DNA of 64,000 bases from Pseudacidovorax sp. NFM-22 (GTDB lineage Bacteria; Pseudomonadota; Gammaproteobacteria; Burkholderiales; Burkholderiaceae_C), in the NCBI RefSeq assembly GCF_021401245.1, contig NZ_JACBFY010000003.1, forward strand, positions 310,001 through 374,000. The letters are read 5' to 3'. The notes beneath the pieces were generated by a model that was given only the letters and a program-made list of their open reading frames with translations, did no database searches and was not told the DNA's origin. The stretch's first letter is position 1; every line of letters begins with the position of its first letter. A program made the translations under genes and the position numbers. Shown piece by piece: positions 20,114-29,008 of this stretch.

Positions 20114-20638
20114 TCAGTGCAGCGAGTCGCTGCCCGGCGCCATCGGCGCGAAGCGGAAGAAGCCGGTGCCGGCGGTACCGCGGCCGATCTCTTCCTCCGT
20201 CGCTTCGCGCACCGCATTGACGGTCAGGTCCAGCCGCAGGGCGATGCCGGCCAGCGGATGGTTGCCGTCCAGCACTAGGTGCTCGGGGTAGATCTCGGCC
20301 ACGGTGTAGAGCACGTTCTTCGGCATGTCCGGATTGACGCCGGAGGGCAGGGCGGCGCCGTCGAAGCTCATGCCTTCTTCCACTTCCTTCGGGAACAGCG
20401 CACGCGGCTCAAGGAAGAGCAGGTGTTCGTCGAAGTCGCCGAAGGCCTGTTCGGGCTCCAGGTGGAGTTGCACGCGGGCGCCAGGGCCATGGCCTTGCAG
20501 GGCCGTCTCGATCGCATCGAAGAGGTCGTCGCCGCCCACCAGGAATTCGACGGGCTCGGTGAGCACGTCCAGGGTTTCGCCAAGGGTGTCCTTGAGGGTC
20601 CAGGTCAGGGCGACCACGCATTGGGGGGTGATTTCCAT
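20114..20638 (-). CDS. FKBP-type peptidyl-prolyl isomerase, SlyD-like
   Basis: A 174-aa cytosolic protein with the SlyD/FkpB layout: FKBP strands (VVALTWTLKDTLGETLDVL), the PVEFLVGGDDLFDAIETALQGHGPGARV turn, then the IF chaperone insert (EPEQAFGDFDEHLLFLEPRALFP...) and the closing FKBP strand NHPLAGIALRLDLTVNAV. The His-rich tail of true SlyD is absent. The ATG at 20638 (MEITPQ) gives the normal family start; the frame extends ten codons upstream towards the divergent hydroxylase gene, only 17 bases away. Confidence 0.9.
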   Translation of the reverse strand: MEITPQCVVALTWTLKDTLGETLDVLTEPVEFLVGGDDLFDAIETALQGHGPGARVQLHLEPEQAFGDFDEHLLFLEPRALFPKEVEEGMSFDGAALPSGVNPDMPKNVLYTVAEIYPEHLVLDGNHPLAGIALRLDLTVNAVREATEEEIGRGTAGTGFFRFAPMAPGSDSLH

Positions 20639-20655
20639 ATGAGAATTCTCCCACC

Positions 20656-21783
20656 ATGCCCCTGACACAACGATTGCCCCTGCTCGGAGGACTGAGCGCC
20701 GACACCTTCATGCGCCGCCACTGGCAGAAGAAACCCCTGCTGGTGCGCCAGGCGCTGCCGATGACCGCCCCGCCGATGTCGCGCGCCCGCCTGTTCGACC
20801 TCGCTGGCGAGGAGGGCGTGGAATCCCGCCTGGTCACCCATGACACCCGCCAGGGCTGGCGCCTGCGCCACGGCCCCTTCGCCCGGCGCAGCCTGCCGCC
20901 GCTGGGCCGCCCCGAATGGACGCTGCTGGTACAAGGCGTCGACCTGCACGACGACGACATCCACGCGCTGCTGCAACCCTTCCGCTTCCTGCCCGAGGCC
21001 CGGCTGGACGACGTGATGATCAGCTATGCCAGCGATGGCGGCGGCGTCGGACCGCACTTCGACAGCTACGACGTCTTCCTGCTGCAGGTGAGCGGGCGCC
21101 GCCGCTGGTCCTGGGGCCGACAGAAGGACCTGACGCTGCGCCCCGGCCCCCCGCTGAAGATCCTGGACCATTTCGAGCCCGAGGACACCCAGGTGCTCGA
21201 ACCGGGCGACATGCTCTACCTGCCGCCGCGCTATGCCCATGACGGCGTCGCCGTGGGTGGCGACTGCATGACCTGCTCCGTAGGCCTACGCGCGCCCGCG
21301 CAGACCGAACTGGCCTCCGACCTGCTCATGCGGCTGGGCGACATCGTTTCCGACGACGAGGCGCCGGGCCGGCGCTATGCCGACCCCGGCCAGCCGGCCT
21401 CCCAGTCGCCGGCCGCCATCCCCGAGGCGCTGCAGGCCTTTGCCCGCGACGCCGTGCAGAAGGCGCTGGCCCAGTCCACGCGCATCGACTGCGCGCTGGG
21501 CGAGTCCCTGACCGAGCCCAAGCCCAACGTCTGGTTCGATCCCGGCGAATGGCCGGAGCGCGTCGAGGCCGTGCGGCTCGACCGGCGCACCCGCATGCTC
21601 TACGACGCGCGCCATGTCTTCATCAACGGCGAAAGCCTGCTGGCCGGCGGCCGCGATGCGGTGCTGATGCGCCGGTTGGCCGATCGCCGCGAACTGGGTT
21701 CGCGCGAGCTGGCCAAGGCCAGCGCCGAGGCCCTGGCCCTGCTGGGCGACTGGTGCGAAGCCGGGTGGGTGCATGCCCGATGA
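20656..21783 (+). CDS. JmjC/cupin ribosomal protein hydroxylase (RoxA/YcfD-like)
   Basis: A 375-aa Fe(II)/2-oxoglutarate oxygenase. The metal triad is H134-x-D136 (GPHFDSYD) and H195 (PRYAHDG), in a double-stranded beta-helix that opens with LSADTFMRRHWQKKPLLVRQA. E. coli YcfD hydroxylates an arginine of ribosomal protein uL16, which is the likely job here. The second half (about 230-375) is the helical dimerisation and winged-helix region of this family. Its end overlaps the start of the next gene by 11 bases. Confidence 0.87.
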   Translation: MPLTQRLPLLGGLSADTFMRRHWQKKPLLVRQALPMTAPPMSRARLFDLAGEEGVESRLVTHDTRQGWRLRHGPFARRSLPPLGRPEWTLLVQGVDLHDDDIHALLQPFRFLPEARLDDVMISYASDGGGVGPHFDSYDVFLLQVSGRRRWSWGRQKDLTLRPGPPLKILDHFEPEDTQVLEPGDMLYLPPRYAHDGVAVGGDCMTCSVGLRAPAQTELASDLLMRLGDIVSDDEAPGRRYADPGQPASQSPAAIPEALQAFARDAVQKALAQSTRIDCALGESLTEPKPNVWFDPGEWPERVEAVRLDRRTRMLYDARHVFINGESLLAGGRDAVLMRRLADRRELGSRELAKASAEALALLGDWCEAGWVHAR

Positions 21784-22267
21784 GCTGAGGCTCAGCGCGG
21801 GCCCCTTCGACGGGCCCACGGCCTTCGCCGACCGGCTGCGCGAGGCCTTCGCCGCGGCGGCGGAAGAGGCCTGGCCGGCGCTGTGGTGCGCCGATGCCCA
21901 GTTCGCCGACTGGCCGCTCGGCGAGGCCGCGGTCATCCAGGCGCTCCAGGCCTGGGCCGGCAGCGCCCGCCGCCTGCGCCTGGTGATGCGCGACGACCGG
22001 CTGCTGCGGGAGCGCCATCCGCGCTTCGTCGCCTGGCGCCAGCGCTGGGACCACATCGTCCAGTGCCGGATCTGCGCCGACCGCGATGCCGCCGACCTGC
22101 CCAGCGGGCTGTGGACGCCGGGCTGGACGGTCGAGCGGCACGATCCCGTGCTCAGCCGCGGCAGCAGCAGCGGTGCGCAGGCGGCCGTGGAGTCGCTGCG
22201 GCATCGCATGGACGATGCCTTCGCGCGGGGGCGCCCTGGTTTCCCGGCCTCCATCCTGGGCCTCTGA
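21773..22267 (+). CDS. Conserved protein of unknown function
   Basis: A 164-aa soluble protein rich in Arg, Trp and Asp. The start overlaps the end of the RoxA-like gene, so the two are probably cotranscribed. The central part (RRLRLVMRDDRLLRERHPRFVAWRQRWDHIVQCRICADRDAADLP) looks like an alpha/beta unit of the kind seen at the end of phospholipase D-like folds, but no catalytic motif is present. I do not recognise the family. Confidence 0.7.
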   Translation: MPDELRLSAGPFDGPTAFADRLREAFAAAAEEAWPALWCADAQFADWPLGEAAVIQALQAWAGSARRLRLVMRDDRLLRERHPRFVAWRQRWDHIVQCRICADRDAADLPSGLWTPGWTVERHDPVLSRGSSSGAQAAVESLRHRMDDAFARGRPGFPASILGL

Positions 22268-22480
22268 ACCGCTTACGGCGACGGGTGACGGCCGCCAGAG
22301 CCGTCGGTTCAGGCGCGCGTAGGCCGGGCGACGTGCGCGTCAGCGACACAGTCTGTTCACATTAAATGCGACATAAGTTGTAAATTGTTGATAAATGTAG
22401 ACACGCTTCGGCCCGGCTGATCGAAAGTGACGATCATCCGGGTGACTCCCTGACGTCCTTCCGTTTCGCCTGTCCTTCCG
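22268..22480 (+). promoter_or_regulatory. Leader region of the EAL/GGDEF gene with an AT-rich core
   Basis: No gene is seen. About 22,360-22,400 is strikingly AT-rich for this GC-rich surrounding and contains two related words, GTTGTAAAT and GTTGATAAAT, next to each other. This is a likely promoter or regulator-binding region for the c-di-GMP gene, but no exact promoter can be named. Confidence 0.35.
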
Positions 22481-23965
22481 ATGAAAGTCGCTGCCTTCGA
22501 CGAGGTTTCGCTCGGCCTGATCGGATTGAGCCTGCTGGCCGCGCTCGTCGCGCTGCTGCTGATGATGCGAGAGCGCTGGAAGTCGGCGGGCATCCGGCGC
22601 GAACTGCAGGCGGTTTCGCTGCAGAAGCATGAGCTGGAGTGGGGCGACGCCCTGACGGGCCTGCGCAACCGCAAGGGGCTCGATGCTTCGCTCGACGATC
22701 TGGCGGATGTCGGCTCTCACGGGGTCGTCGTGGTGCTGCTGGACCACTTCCGGCGCATGCGGCAGGCCTTTGGCCAGGAATTCGGCGACTTCATCGTCAA
22801 GCTCGCCGCCCAGCGCCTGTCGGGCTGCCTGCCGCCGGGCGCGACGGCCGCGCATCTTGAAGGGGGCGAGTTCGCGCTGGCGATCCCCGGCAACCGGGCC
22901 GACCTGCTCGAAGTGGCCGAGCTGGCGTTCGAGCAACTGGCGTTGCCGGTGCAGTCCGCCAAGGGCCAGGTGATCCTGGTGGCCTCGCTGGGGGTGGCCA
23001 TGGCGGGCGCTCCGGAGGATCGCGGCCGGCTCATCGAATTCGCCTCCCTGGCCGCCGAACGTGCGGGCGCCGGGCTCAATGGCGAGGGCAAGGTCTGCGT
23101 CTACGACCCCGCCTTCGCCGAAGAGGCGCGAGCGCAGGCCTTCTTCGTGAACGACCTGCGCGCGGCGGTGGAGAACAAGGAGCTGCGCCTGCTGTTCCAG
23201 CCCAAGGTCGATGCCCAGTCGCTGCAGATCACCGCGGCCGAGGCGCTCCTGCGCTGGCAGCATCCGGTGCGCGGCAACGTGGCGCCGGCCGTGTTCGTGC
23301 CCATGGCGGAGTCCGCCGGCCTGATGGGCATGCTGGGCCGGTGGGTGATCGAGGAATCCTGCCGTGTGGCCGCCTCCTGGCGGGCGATGGGGCTGCGCAT
23401 GCGCGTGGCCGTCAACATCTCCGCACTGCAGATGCAGGAGGAAGACCTGGTCGACCACATCGCCCAGTGCCTGGAGCGCCACGGCCTGCAGCCCAACCGC
23501 TTCACCTGCGAGATCACCGAGTCGGTGGCCATGCAGCACACCGACACCGCCACGGCCACCTTCGAGCGCATGCGCTCGCTGGGCCTGCATGTCTCCATCG
23601 ACGACTTCGGCACGGGCTATTCCAGCCTCGCCGCCCTGCGGCGCCTGCCCGCCTCGGAGTTGAAGGTGGATCGCGCCTTCGTGGCCGACCTCGAGCACAG
23701 CGAGGACGCGCGCTCCATCGCCGCGTCCATCGTCAGCCTGGGCAAGGCGCTGAACCTGAAGGTGGTGGCCGAGGGCGTGGAGACGCAGGGCCAGTGCGAG
23801 CTGCTGATGCTGATGGGCTGCGACGAGCTTCAGGGCTTCCTGTTCTCGAAGCCGATCTCGGCTGAGGAAATGACCGGCATGATCAACAGCGGCAGCGCCG
23901 ACGGGCCCGAATCCCTGCCGTTCAGCGAGTCGCTGTTCATGAGTACCCGGCTCTCTGGCCTGTGA
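22481..23965 (+). CDS. EAL-domain c-di-GMP phosphodiesterase with degenerate GGDEF domain
   Basis: A 494-aa membrane-anchored signalling protein. One transmembrane helix (about 9-29) leads to a GGDEF domain (about 55-215) in which the active-site loop reads EGGEF (127-131) instead of GGDEF, with the upstream RxxD inhibitory site also absent, so cyclase activity is unlikely. The EAL domain (about 225-470) is intact: E254-A-L (EALLRWQHP), NISALQ, EITES, DDFGTGYSS, KVDRAFV, AEGVET and the final LQGFLFSKP. I infer an active c-di-GMP phosphodiesterase with a regulatory, perhaps GTP-binding, GGDEF. It has its own promoter region and no sensor domain besides the membrane helix. Confidence 0.9.
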   Translation: MKVAAFDEVSLGLIGLSLLAALVALLLMMRERWKSAGIRRELQAVSLQKHELEWGDALTGLRNRKGLDASLDDLADVGSHGVVVVLLDHFRRMRQAFGQEFGDFIVKLAAQRLSGCLPPGATAAHLEGGEFALAIPGNRADLLEVAELAFEQLALPVQSAKGQVILVASLGVAMAGAPEDRGRLIEFASLAAERAGAGLNGEGKVCVYDPAFAEEARAQAFFVNDLRAAVENKELRLLFQPKVDAQSLQITAAEALLRWQHPVRGNVAPAVFVPMAESAGLMGMLGRWVIEESCRVAASWRAMGLRMRVAVNISALQMQEEDLVDHIAQCLERHGLQPNRFTCEITESVAMQHTDTATATFERMRSLGLHVSIDDFGTGYSSLAALRRLPASELKVDRAFVADLEHSEDARSIAASIVSLGKALNLKVVAEGVETQGQCELLMLMGCDELQGFLFSKPISAEEMTGMINSGSADGPESLPFSESLFMSTRLSGL

Positions 23966-24010
23966 AGCGGTACCCGCGGGCCGGAGGCGCCCGGTGGCGG
24001 TCCTGAAGAC

Positions 24011-24790
24011 TCAGGCGTCGAGCCAGGGCGAGCCCTCGGCGGCGTCGGCCGCCAGCATCTCGTGGGCGGCGGCGCCGAGCGCCTCGGCCATGGCCTGGCG
24101 TACCAGGTCCGGCCGGTTGTTCTGCTCCGACAGATGGGCCGCCACCACATGGCGCAGGCCGCCGTGGTTCACGGCCCGGGCGATCTCGGCCGCCGCGGTG
24201 TTGGACAGGTGCCCGTAGTTGCCCCCGACGCGGCGCTTGAGGAAGGGCGGATAGCGCGACTGCGACAGCAGCGCCACGTCGTGGTTGAACTCCAGCAGCA
24301 GGGCGTCCACGCCGGCCAGCCGGGCCATGACGTGGGCGCTGGCATGGCCCAGGTCCGTCAGAACGGCGAGAGTGCGCGCCCCGTCGGTGCAGCGCAGCTG
24401 GAGGGGCTCGCGGGCATCGTGGGGCACGGTGAAGGGCTGGACCTGCAATTCGCCCACCTCGATGGCCTCGCCATCGCGGGCCAGGTGCAGGCGCCCCGCA
24501 TAGTCGGGGGCGCCCGTCGCCAGCCAGGTGCCTTCGCTCATCCAGACATCGATGCCTTCGCGCTGCGACAGCGCATGGGCGCAGCCGATGTGGTCGCCAT
24601 GCTCGTGCGTGACGAAGACGGCATCGATGTCGCGCGCCTGCAGGCCTTCGCGCGCCAGCCGCTGGTCGAGCTGGCGCAGGTTGAAGCCGCAGTCGATCAG
24701 CAGGCGCGAGGTGCGCGACTCGCTGCGCACCTCCACCAGCGTGCCGTTGCCGCTGCTGCCGCTGCCGAGGCTGCGAAAGCGCAGCGCCAC
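24011..24790 (-). CDS. MBL-fold metallo-hydrolase (YycJ/WalJ-like)
   Basis: A 259-aa metallo-beta-lactamase-fold hydrolase. It opens RFRSLGSGSSGNGTLVE, the usual start of the YycJ/ComA-like subgroup, and has the metal site H62-x-H64-x-D66-H67 (THEHGDH). Later ligands are likely in TVPHDA, LTDLGH and AAHLSEQNN. Relatives act as 5' exonucleases or phosphodiesterases. It starts three bases after bamC stops, so it is cotranscribed with bamC. Confidence 0.87.
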   Translation of the reverse strand: MALRFRSLGSGSSGNGTLVEVRSESRTSRLLIDCGFNLRQLDQRLAREGLQARDIDAVFVTHEHGDHIGCAHALSQREGIDVWMSEGTWLATGAPDYAGRLHLARDGEAIEVGELQVQPFTVPHDAREPLQLRCTDGARTLAVLTDLGHASAHVMARLAGVDALLLEFNHDVALLSQSRYPPFLKRRVGGNYGHLSNTAAAEIARAVNHGGLRHVVAAHLSEQNNRPDLVRQAMAEALGAAAHEMLAADAAEGSPWLDA

Positions 24791-24793
24791 GCC

Positions 24794-25882
24794 TTACTTC
24801 AGGTCGTCGGCCAGCACGCGCACGATGCGCTGGGCGTTGTCCGACTTCTCCGGCGCACCGGCCTCGTTCAGCACCGTCACCGTGCTCTTGTCGCCTTCCG
24901 ACTGCACGCGGATGCGGTACTTCATCGGCGCCTCGGTCTTGCTGTCGCGGCTGAAGAGCTTGCCGAAGATGCCGGGTTCCTTGCGGTCGGGGTTGGGCGT
25001 CACGTAGCGCACGTAGTAGACGCCGGCCGAGCGGTCGCGGTCTTCCACGGTGAAGCCCGTGCGGTCCAGCGAGAGGCCGACCCGGCGCCAGGCGCGGTCG
25101 AAGCCGTCGGCCACCTGCAGCACCGGCTGCCCGTTGACGTTGCCGATGGTGGCCGCGCGGGCCTGGGGCGCAGCGGCCACGGAAGCGGCCGCGGCGCGCG
25201 ACTGCTCCTGGGTCACGCCGAGCTTGACCATCAGCCGGCGCAGGAACTCGGTCTCGAGTTCGGGGTCCACGGCGCGCGGCTGCCAGATGGTCTGGTCCTG
25301 CCGCTGGTTGGTGTAGACCTCCTGCATGCCGCGGTGACTGATGTAGATCTCCGTGCCCTTCGAGGTGCGTTCCATGCGGGTGCGGAAGCGGTCCAGCTCG
25401 CCCGTGGAGTAGACGGAGTCGATCACCTTGCCCAGCATGGAGCGGATCGGATCCTGCGGCAGCTTGGCCCGGTTCTCGGCCCAGTCGGTTTCCATGATGC
25501 CGAGGTTGCGCTGTTCGCTGGTCAGCAGGAAGCCGTTCTCCATCCAGAAGTCGCGCACCGTGTCCCACAGCTGCTCGGGCGGGCGGTCGACCACGATCCA
25601 GCGCTCGTTGCCGGCGCGCTCCATGCGCACGTCGCCGATCTTGTCGACGGCCGTGGGAATGCCCGGGGCGTTGGCACGGCCGGCCTCATAGGCGTTGGCC
25701 GAGACGACGCCGCCCGGGATGGCGTAACGGTTGTCGCGCGAGAGCTGGGTCAGGTCGGGTGGCACCTCCAGCGTGGGGGCCTTGCCGGCGCTCTTGTAGT
25801 CGATCTTGTCGGACTCCAGGACGGAGCACGCGGCCAGACTGGTGGCCAGGGCCAGCACGGCGAATCGCAAAGGGGTGTTCAA
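24794..25882 (-). CDS. bamC: Outer-membrane assembly lipoprotein BamC
   Basis: A 362-aa lipoprotein of the BAM complex that inserts outer-membrane proteins. The lipobox is SLAAC19. The conserved unstructured N-terminal segment (DKIDYKSAGKAPTLEVPPDLTQ) binds BamD, and two helix-grip domains follow (about 95-215 and 250-360), with the linker rich in Ala. It lies downstream of dapA, the same order as the E. coli dapA-nlpB pair. Confidence 0.92.
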   Translation of the reverse strand: MNTPLRFAVLALATSLAACSVLESDKIDYKSAGKAPTLEVPPDLTQLSRDNRYAIPGGVVSANAYEAGRANAPGIPTAVDKIGDVRMERAGNERWIVVDRPPEQLWDTVRDFWMENGFLLTSEQRNLGIMETDWAENRAKLPQDPIRSMLGKVIDSVYSTGELDRFRTRMERTSKGTEIYISHRGMQEVYTNQRQDQTIWQPRAVDPELETEFLRRLMVKLGVTQEQSRAAAASVAAAPQARAATIGNVNGQPVLQVADGFDRAWRRVGLSLDRTGFTVEDRDRSAGVYYVRYVTPNPDRKEPGIFGKLFSRDSKTEAPMKYRIRVQSEGDKSTVTVLNEAGAPEKSDNAQRIVRVLADDLK

Positions 25883-26000
25883 GTCGTCTTCCTTCGGCGA
25901 AGAGAGGGGGGTAATCAGGCGGCCCGTCGAGGCGACGGCAGCCGCATGGGACAGATGGAGTGCCCGGGCGGCAAAAGGTTGCCGAATCTTGAGCTTTGTG

Positions 26001-26891
26001 TCAGCCGGACACCAGGCCGCATTGGCGCAGGGCGTCTTCGACCGCGGCGTGCTGGGAACCGGCCAGAGGCGTCAGCGGCAGGCGCAGTCCGGCACCGATG
26101 CGGCCCATGCGCTGCAGCGCCCACTTGACGGGAATCGGGTTGGGCTCGACGAAGAGCGCCCGGTGCAGCGGCAGCAGCGACAGCTGGATCTCCATGGCCC
26201 GGCGCGCATCGCCGGCGATGGCAGCCACGCACAACTCGTGCATCTGGCGTGGCGCGACGTTGGCGGTAACGCTCACGTTGCCATGGCCGCCGCAGAGCAT
26301 CAGCGCCACGGCGGTCGGATCGTCGCCGGAATAGATGGAGAAGCCCTTGGGCGCCTCGCGGATCAGCCACTGCGCACGTTCGATGTTGCCGGTGGCTTCC
26401 TTGATGCCGACGATGCCGGGCACCTGGGCCAGGCGAAGCACCGTGTCGTGGGCCATATCGGCCACCGTGCGGCCGGGCACGTTGTACAGCACCATCGGCA
26501 GGTCGCCGACGGACTCGGCGATGGCGCGGAAGTGCTGGTACTGGCCTTCCTGCGTGGGCTTGTTGTAGTAGGGCACCACCTGCAGCTGCGAATCGGCGCC
26601 CACGCCCTTGGCGTAGCGGGCCAGTTCGATGGCTTCGCGGGTGGAATTGGCGCCACAGCCCGCCATCACCGGCACGCGGCCGGCGGCCTGCTCGACGGTG
26701 ACGCGGATGATCTCGCAGTGCTCTTCGACGTCCACCGTGGGCGATTCGCCCGTGGTGCCGACCACGCCCAGGCAGTCGGTGCCCTCGGCGATGTGCCAGT
26801 CGATGAGCTTGCGAAGCGCGTCGTAGTCGACGCTACCGTCTTCATGCATCGGCGTGACGAGCGCGACGATGCTGCCAGTCAGTTGCTCCAA
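26001..26891 (-). CDS. dapA: 4-hydroxy-tetrahydrodipicolinate synthase
   Basis: A 296-aa TIM-barrel lyase condensing pyruvate with aspartate semialdehyde in the lysine/diaminopimelate pathway. Landmarks: [30 protein letters not shown] with the active-site tyrosine, and the Schiff-base K164 in [11 protein letters not shown]. No ATG is available at the right place; the TTG at 26891 gives a normal length, whereas the open frame continues another 37 codons over unrelated sequence. bamC follows 118 bases later. Confidence 0.95.
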   Translation of the reverse strand: MEQLTGSIVALVTPMHEDGSVDYDALRKLIDWHIAEGTDCLGVVGTTGESPTVDVEEHCEIIRVTVEQAAGRVPVMAGCGANSTREAIELARYAKGVGADSQLQVVPYYNKPTQEGQYQHFRAIAESVGDLPMVLYNVPGRTVADMAHDTVLRLAQVPGIVGIKEATGNIERAQWLIREAPKGFSIYSGDDPTAVALMLCGGHGNVSVTANVAPRQMHELCVAAIAGDARRAMEIQLSLLPLHRALFVEPNPIPVKWALQRMGRIGAGLRLPLTPLAGSQHAAVEDALRQCGLVSG

Positions 26892-26928
26892 GGGACTCTC
26901 TTTGTCGGTGAACGCGGAACCGCGGATT

Positions 26929-27522
26929 CTAGCCAGCGACCTGGGAGGGACCGAGGCGATGTCGCGCAAGGGTTTCTTCGGGCCGGGGCCGGACGGCGGC
27001 AATGCGCTGCACGAAGCGCTCGGGCGAGGGCAGGAAGCCGTCTTCGTAGGCCACCACCCGCAGGCCGGCGCTGGCGGCGATCAGCTCGCCCGGCGCGAGC
27101 AAAAAGTCGGGCCGCGAGGGGCGCCCGACGGTTTCGTTGCCGGCCGCGAAGGTCTCGTACAGCAGCACGCCGCCGGGCGCCACGGCCGCCACGATGCGGG
27201 GCAGCAGGGGGCGCCAGAGGTAGTTCGTGACGACCACGGCGTCGAACTGGCGCCCCTCGAAGGGCCAGGGGCCGTCCTCGATGTCGGCCTGCACGATCTC
27301 GGCGCCGGCCTGTGCCAGGGGCGCCAGGGCGGCGATGGCCACCGGATCGCGGTCCACGCCCGTCAGCGCATGGCCCAGGCCCTGCAGCCAGAAGAGGTGC
27401 CGGCCCGCCCCGCAGGCCACATCGAGCACCCGTCCGCCCGCGGGAATGAGATGGGCCCAGCGCTGCACCCAGGGCGAGGGCGGCGCCAGGGGCTGCGGCG
27501 GCTGCGGGCCTGTCGTGCTCAT
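26929..27522 (-). CDS. Class I SAM-dependent methyltransferase
   Basis: A 197-aa small methyltransferase of the TehB/UbiE-like type: motif [16 protein letters not shown], motif [14 protein letters not shown], then [10 protein letters not shown] and [16 protein letters not shown]. The substrate is unknown. Its start codon overlaps the stop of the 49-aa membrane protein (ATGA), and dapA starts 37 bases after its stop, so it lies in an MFS-49aa-methyltransferase-dapA-bamC series on one strand. Confidence 0.87.
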   Translation of the reverse strand: MSTTGPQPPQPLAPPSPWVQRWAHLIPAGGRVLDVACGAGRHLFWLQGLGHALTGVDRDPVAIAALAPLAQAGAEIVQADIEDGPWPFEGRQFDAVVVTNYLWRPLLPRIVAAVAPGGVLLYETFAAGNETVGRPSRPDFLLAPGELIAASAGLRVVAYEDGFLPSPERFVQRIAAVRPRPEETLARHRLGPSQVAG

Positions 27523-27668
27523 CCGAAGCAGGTCCAGATCTGGTTGCCCAGCATCACCAGGAAGTCCGGCTGCGCATACAGCAGGAAGACGCCCGTGAGC
27601 GCCACGGCAGCGATGCCCCAGGCCCCCATGCGGCGGCCGAGCGCGGCGGGGTCGCGGCGCTGCTTCAT
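27519..27668 (-). CDS. 49-aa single-span membrane protein
   Basis: A short protein with a basic N-terminus (KQRRDPAALGRRM) and one transmembrane helix (WGIAAVALTGVFLLYAQ), followed by a short tail with one cysteine (QIWTCFG). Its ATG overlaps the MFS transporter stop (ATGA), and its stop overlaps the methyltransferase start (ATGA). This double coupling on both sides is the main evidence that it is a real gene. The function is unknown; a partner subunit of the transporter is possible. Confidence 0.62.
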   Translation of the reverse strand: MKQRRDPAALGRRMGAWGIAAVALTGVFLLYAQPDFLVMLGNQIWTCFG

Positions 27669-28879
27669 GCCGGCTGCAGCCCGCGCCGCTCGATGGCGCG
27701 CTCGTTGACGGGCAGATTCACCAGCGCCGCGAAGATGCCCAGCGCGATGGCGATGTACCAGACGATGTCGTAGCTGCCCGTGCGGTCGTAGAGGTAGCCG
27801 CCCAGCCAGACGCCGAGGAAGGAGCCCACCTGGTGGCTGAGGAAGACGAAGCCGCCCAGCATCGACAGATGCGCCACGCCGAAGATCTGGGCAATGATGG
27901 CGTTGGTGGCTGGCACCGTGGACAGCCACAGCGCACCGATCACGGCCGAGAACACATAGACCGAGGTCGGCGTCAGCGGCGCCAGCAGGAAGAGGCTGAT
28001 GGCCACCGCCCGTCCCAGGTAGATGGCGGCCAGGATCTTGCGCTTGGCGAAGCGCTGCCCCAGCATGCCCGCGCTGTAGGTGCCGATCACGTTGAACAGC
28101 CCGATCAGCGCCAGCGCGTAGCTCGCCACCTGGGGCGCCAGGCCGTGGTCCTTGAGGTAGCTGGGCATGTGCACGCCGATGAACACCACCTGGAAGCCGC
28201 AGACGAAGTAACCCGCCATCAGCAGCACGAAGCTGGGGTAGCGGAAGGCCTCGGCCACGGCCTGGGCGATGGTCTGCTCGCGCCGGCCCGCGCCGGTCGT
28301 GTGGGCCGGCTCGCGCAGCAGGAAGGCCAGCGGCACGATCAACAGTGCCAGGGCGGCCAGCGCCAGCAGGGCGTTCTTCCAGCCCAGTTGCAGGATCAGT
28401 TGGCCCTCGACCGGCACCATGAAGAACTGGCCGAAGGAGCCGGCCGCCGCCGTCACGCCCATGGCCCAGGAGCGCCGTTCCGCCGGCAACTGGCGGCCGA
28501 TGACGCCGTAGATGACGGCGTAGGTGGTGCCCGCCTGCGCCATGCCGATCAGCACGCCCGCCGTCAGCGCGAACACCAGGGGTGTGGGCGAAAGCGCCAT
28601 GCCGGCCAGGCCGGCGGCATAGAGCACCGCCCCCATCAGCAGCACGCGGAAGGCGCCGAGCTTGTCGGCCAGCATGCCGGCGAACACCCCGGCCACGCCC
28701 CAGGCCAGGTTCTGGATGGCGATGGCCAGCGAGAAGGTCTGGCGCGTCCAGCCCTGCTCCTGCGTGATGGGCTGCAGCCACAGGCCGAAGCCGTGGCGGA
28801 TGCCCATGGACAGGGTCACGACCATCGCGCCGCAGATCAGCACCTGGCGCGTGGAGAGGTTGGAGGCAGGGGAGGACAT
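27665..28879 (-). CDS. MFS transporter (OFA/monocarboxylate-type)
   Basis: A 404-aa major facilitator with 12 predicted helices. The N-terminus QVLICGAMVVTLSMGIRHGFGLWLQPITQEQGWTR and the loop ADKLGAFRVLLMGA between helices 2 and 3 are typical of the oxalate/formate antiporter-like branch. The central cytoplasmic loop lies near residues 190-215. The substrate is unknown, probably an organic anion. It is divergent from Uma2 and is translationally coupled to the small protein that follows. Confidence 0.87.
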   Translation of the reverse strand: MSSPASNLSTRQVLICGAMVVTLSMGIRHGFGLWLQPITQEQGWTRQTFSLAIAIQNLAWGVAGVFAGMLADKLGAFRVLLMGAVLYAAGLAGMALSPTPLVFALTAGVLIGMAQAGTTYAVIYGVIGRQLPAERRSWAMGVTAAAGSFGQFFMVPVEGQLILQLGWKNALLALAALALLIVPLAFLLREPAHTTGAGRREQTIAQAVAEAFRYPSFVLLMAGYFVCGFQVVFIGVHMPSYLKDHGLAPQVASYALALIGLFNVIGTYSAGMLGQRFAKRKILAAIYLGRAVAISLFLLAPLTPTSVYVFSAVIGALWLSTVPATNAIIAQIFGVAHLSMLGGFVFLSHQVGSFLGVWLGGYLYDRTGSYDIVWYIAIALGIFAALVNLPVNERAIERRGLQPA

Positions 28880-29008
28880 GGAAGCGGGCGTCTCTTGCTG
28901 AGTGTTGTGATCTATTGCGGCCCGCGAGGGGCGCGGCGCATTGTCGGCGGTCTGTCCGCACCTTGCTGTCGCTAGCATCGCGGCGGCTCGACGATCAGGG
29001 AGAAGAAC

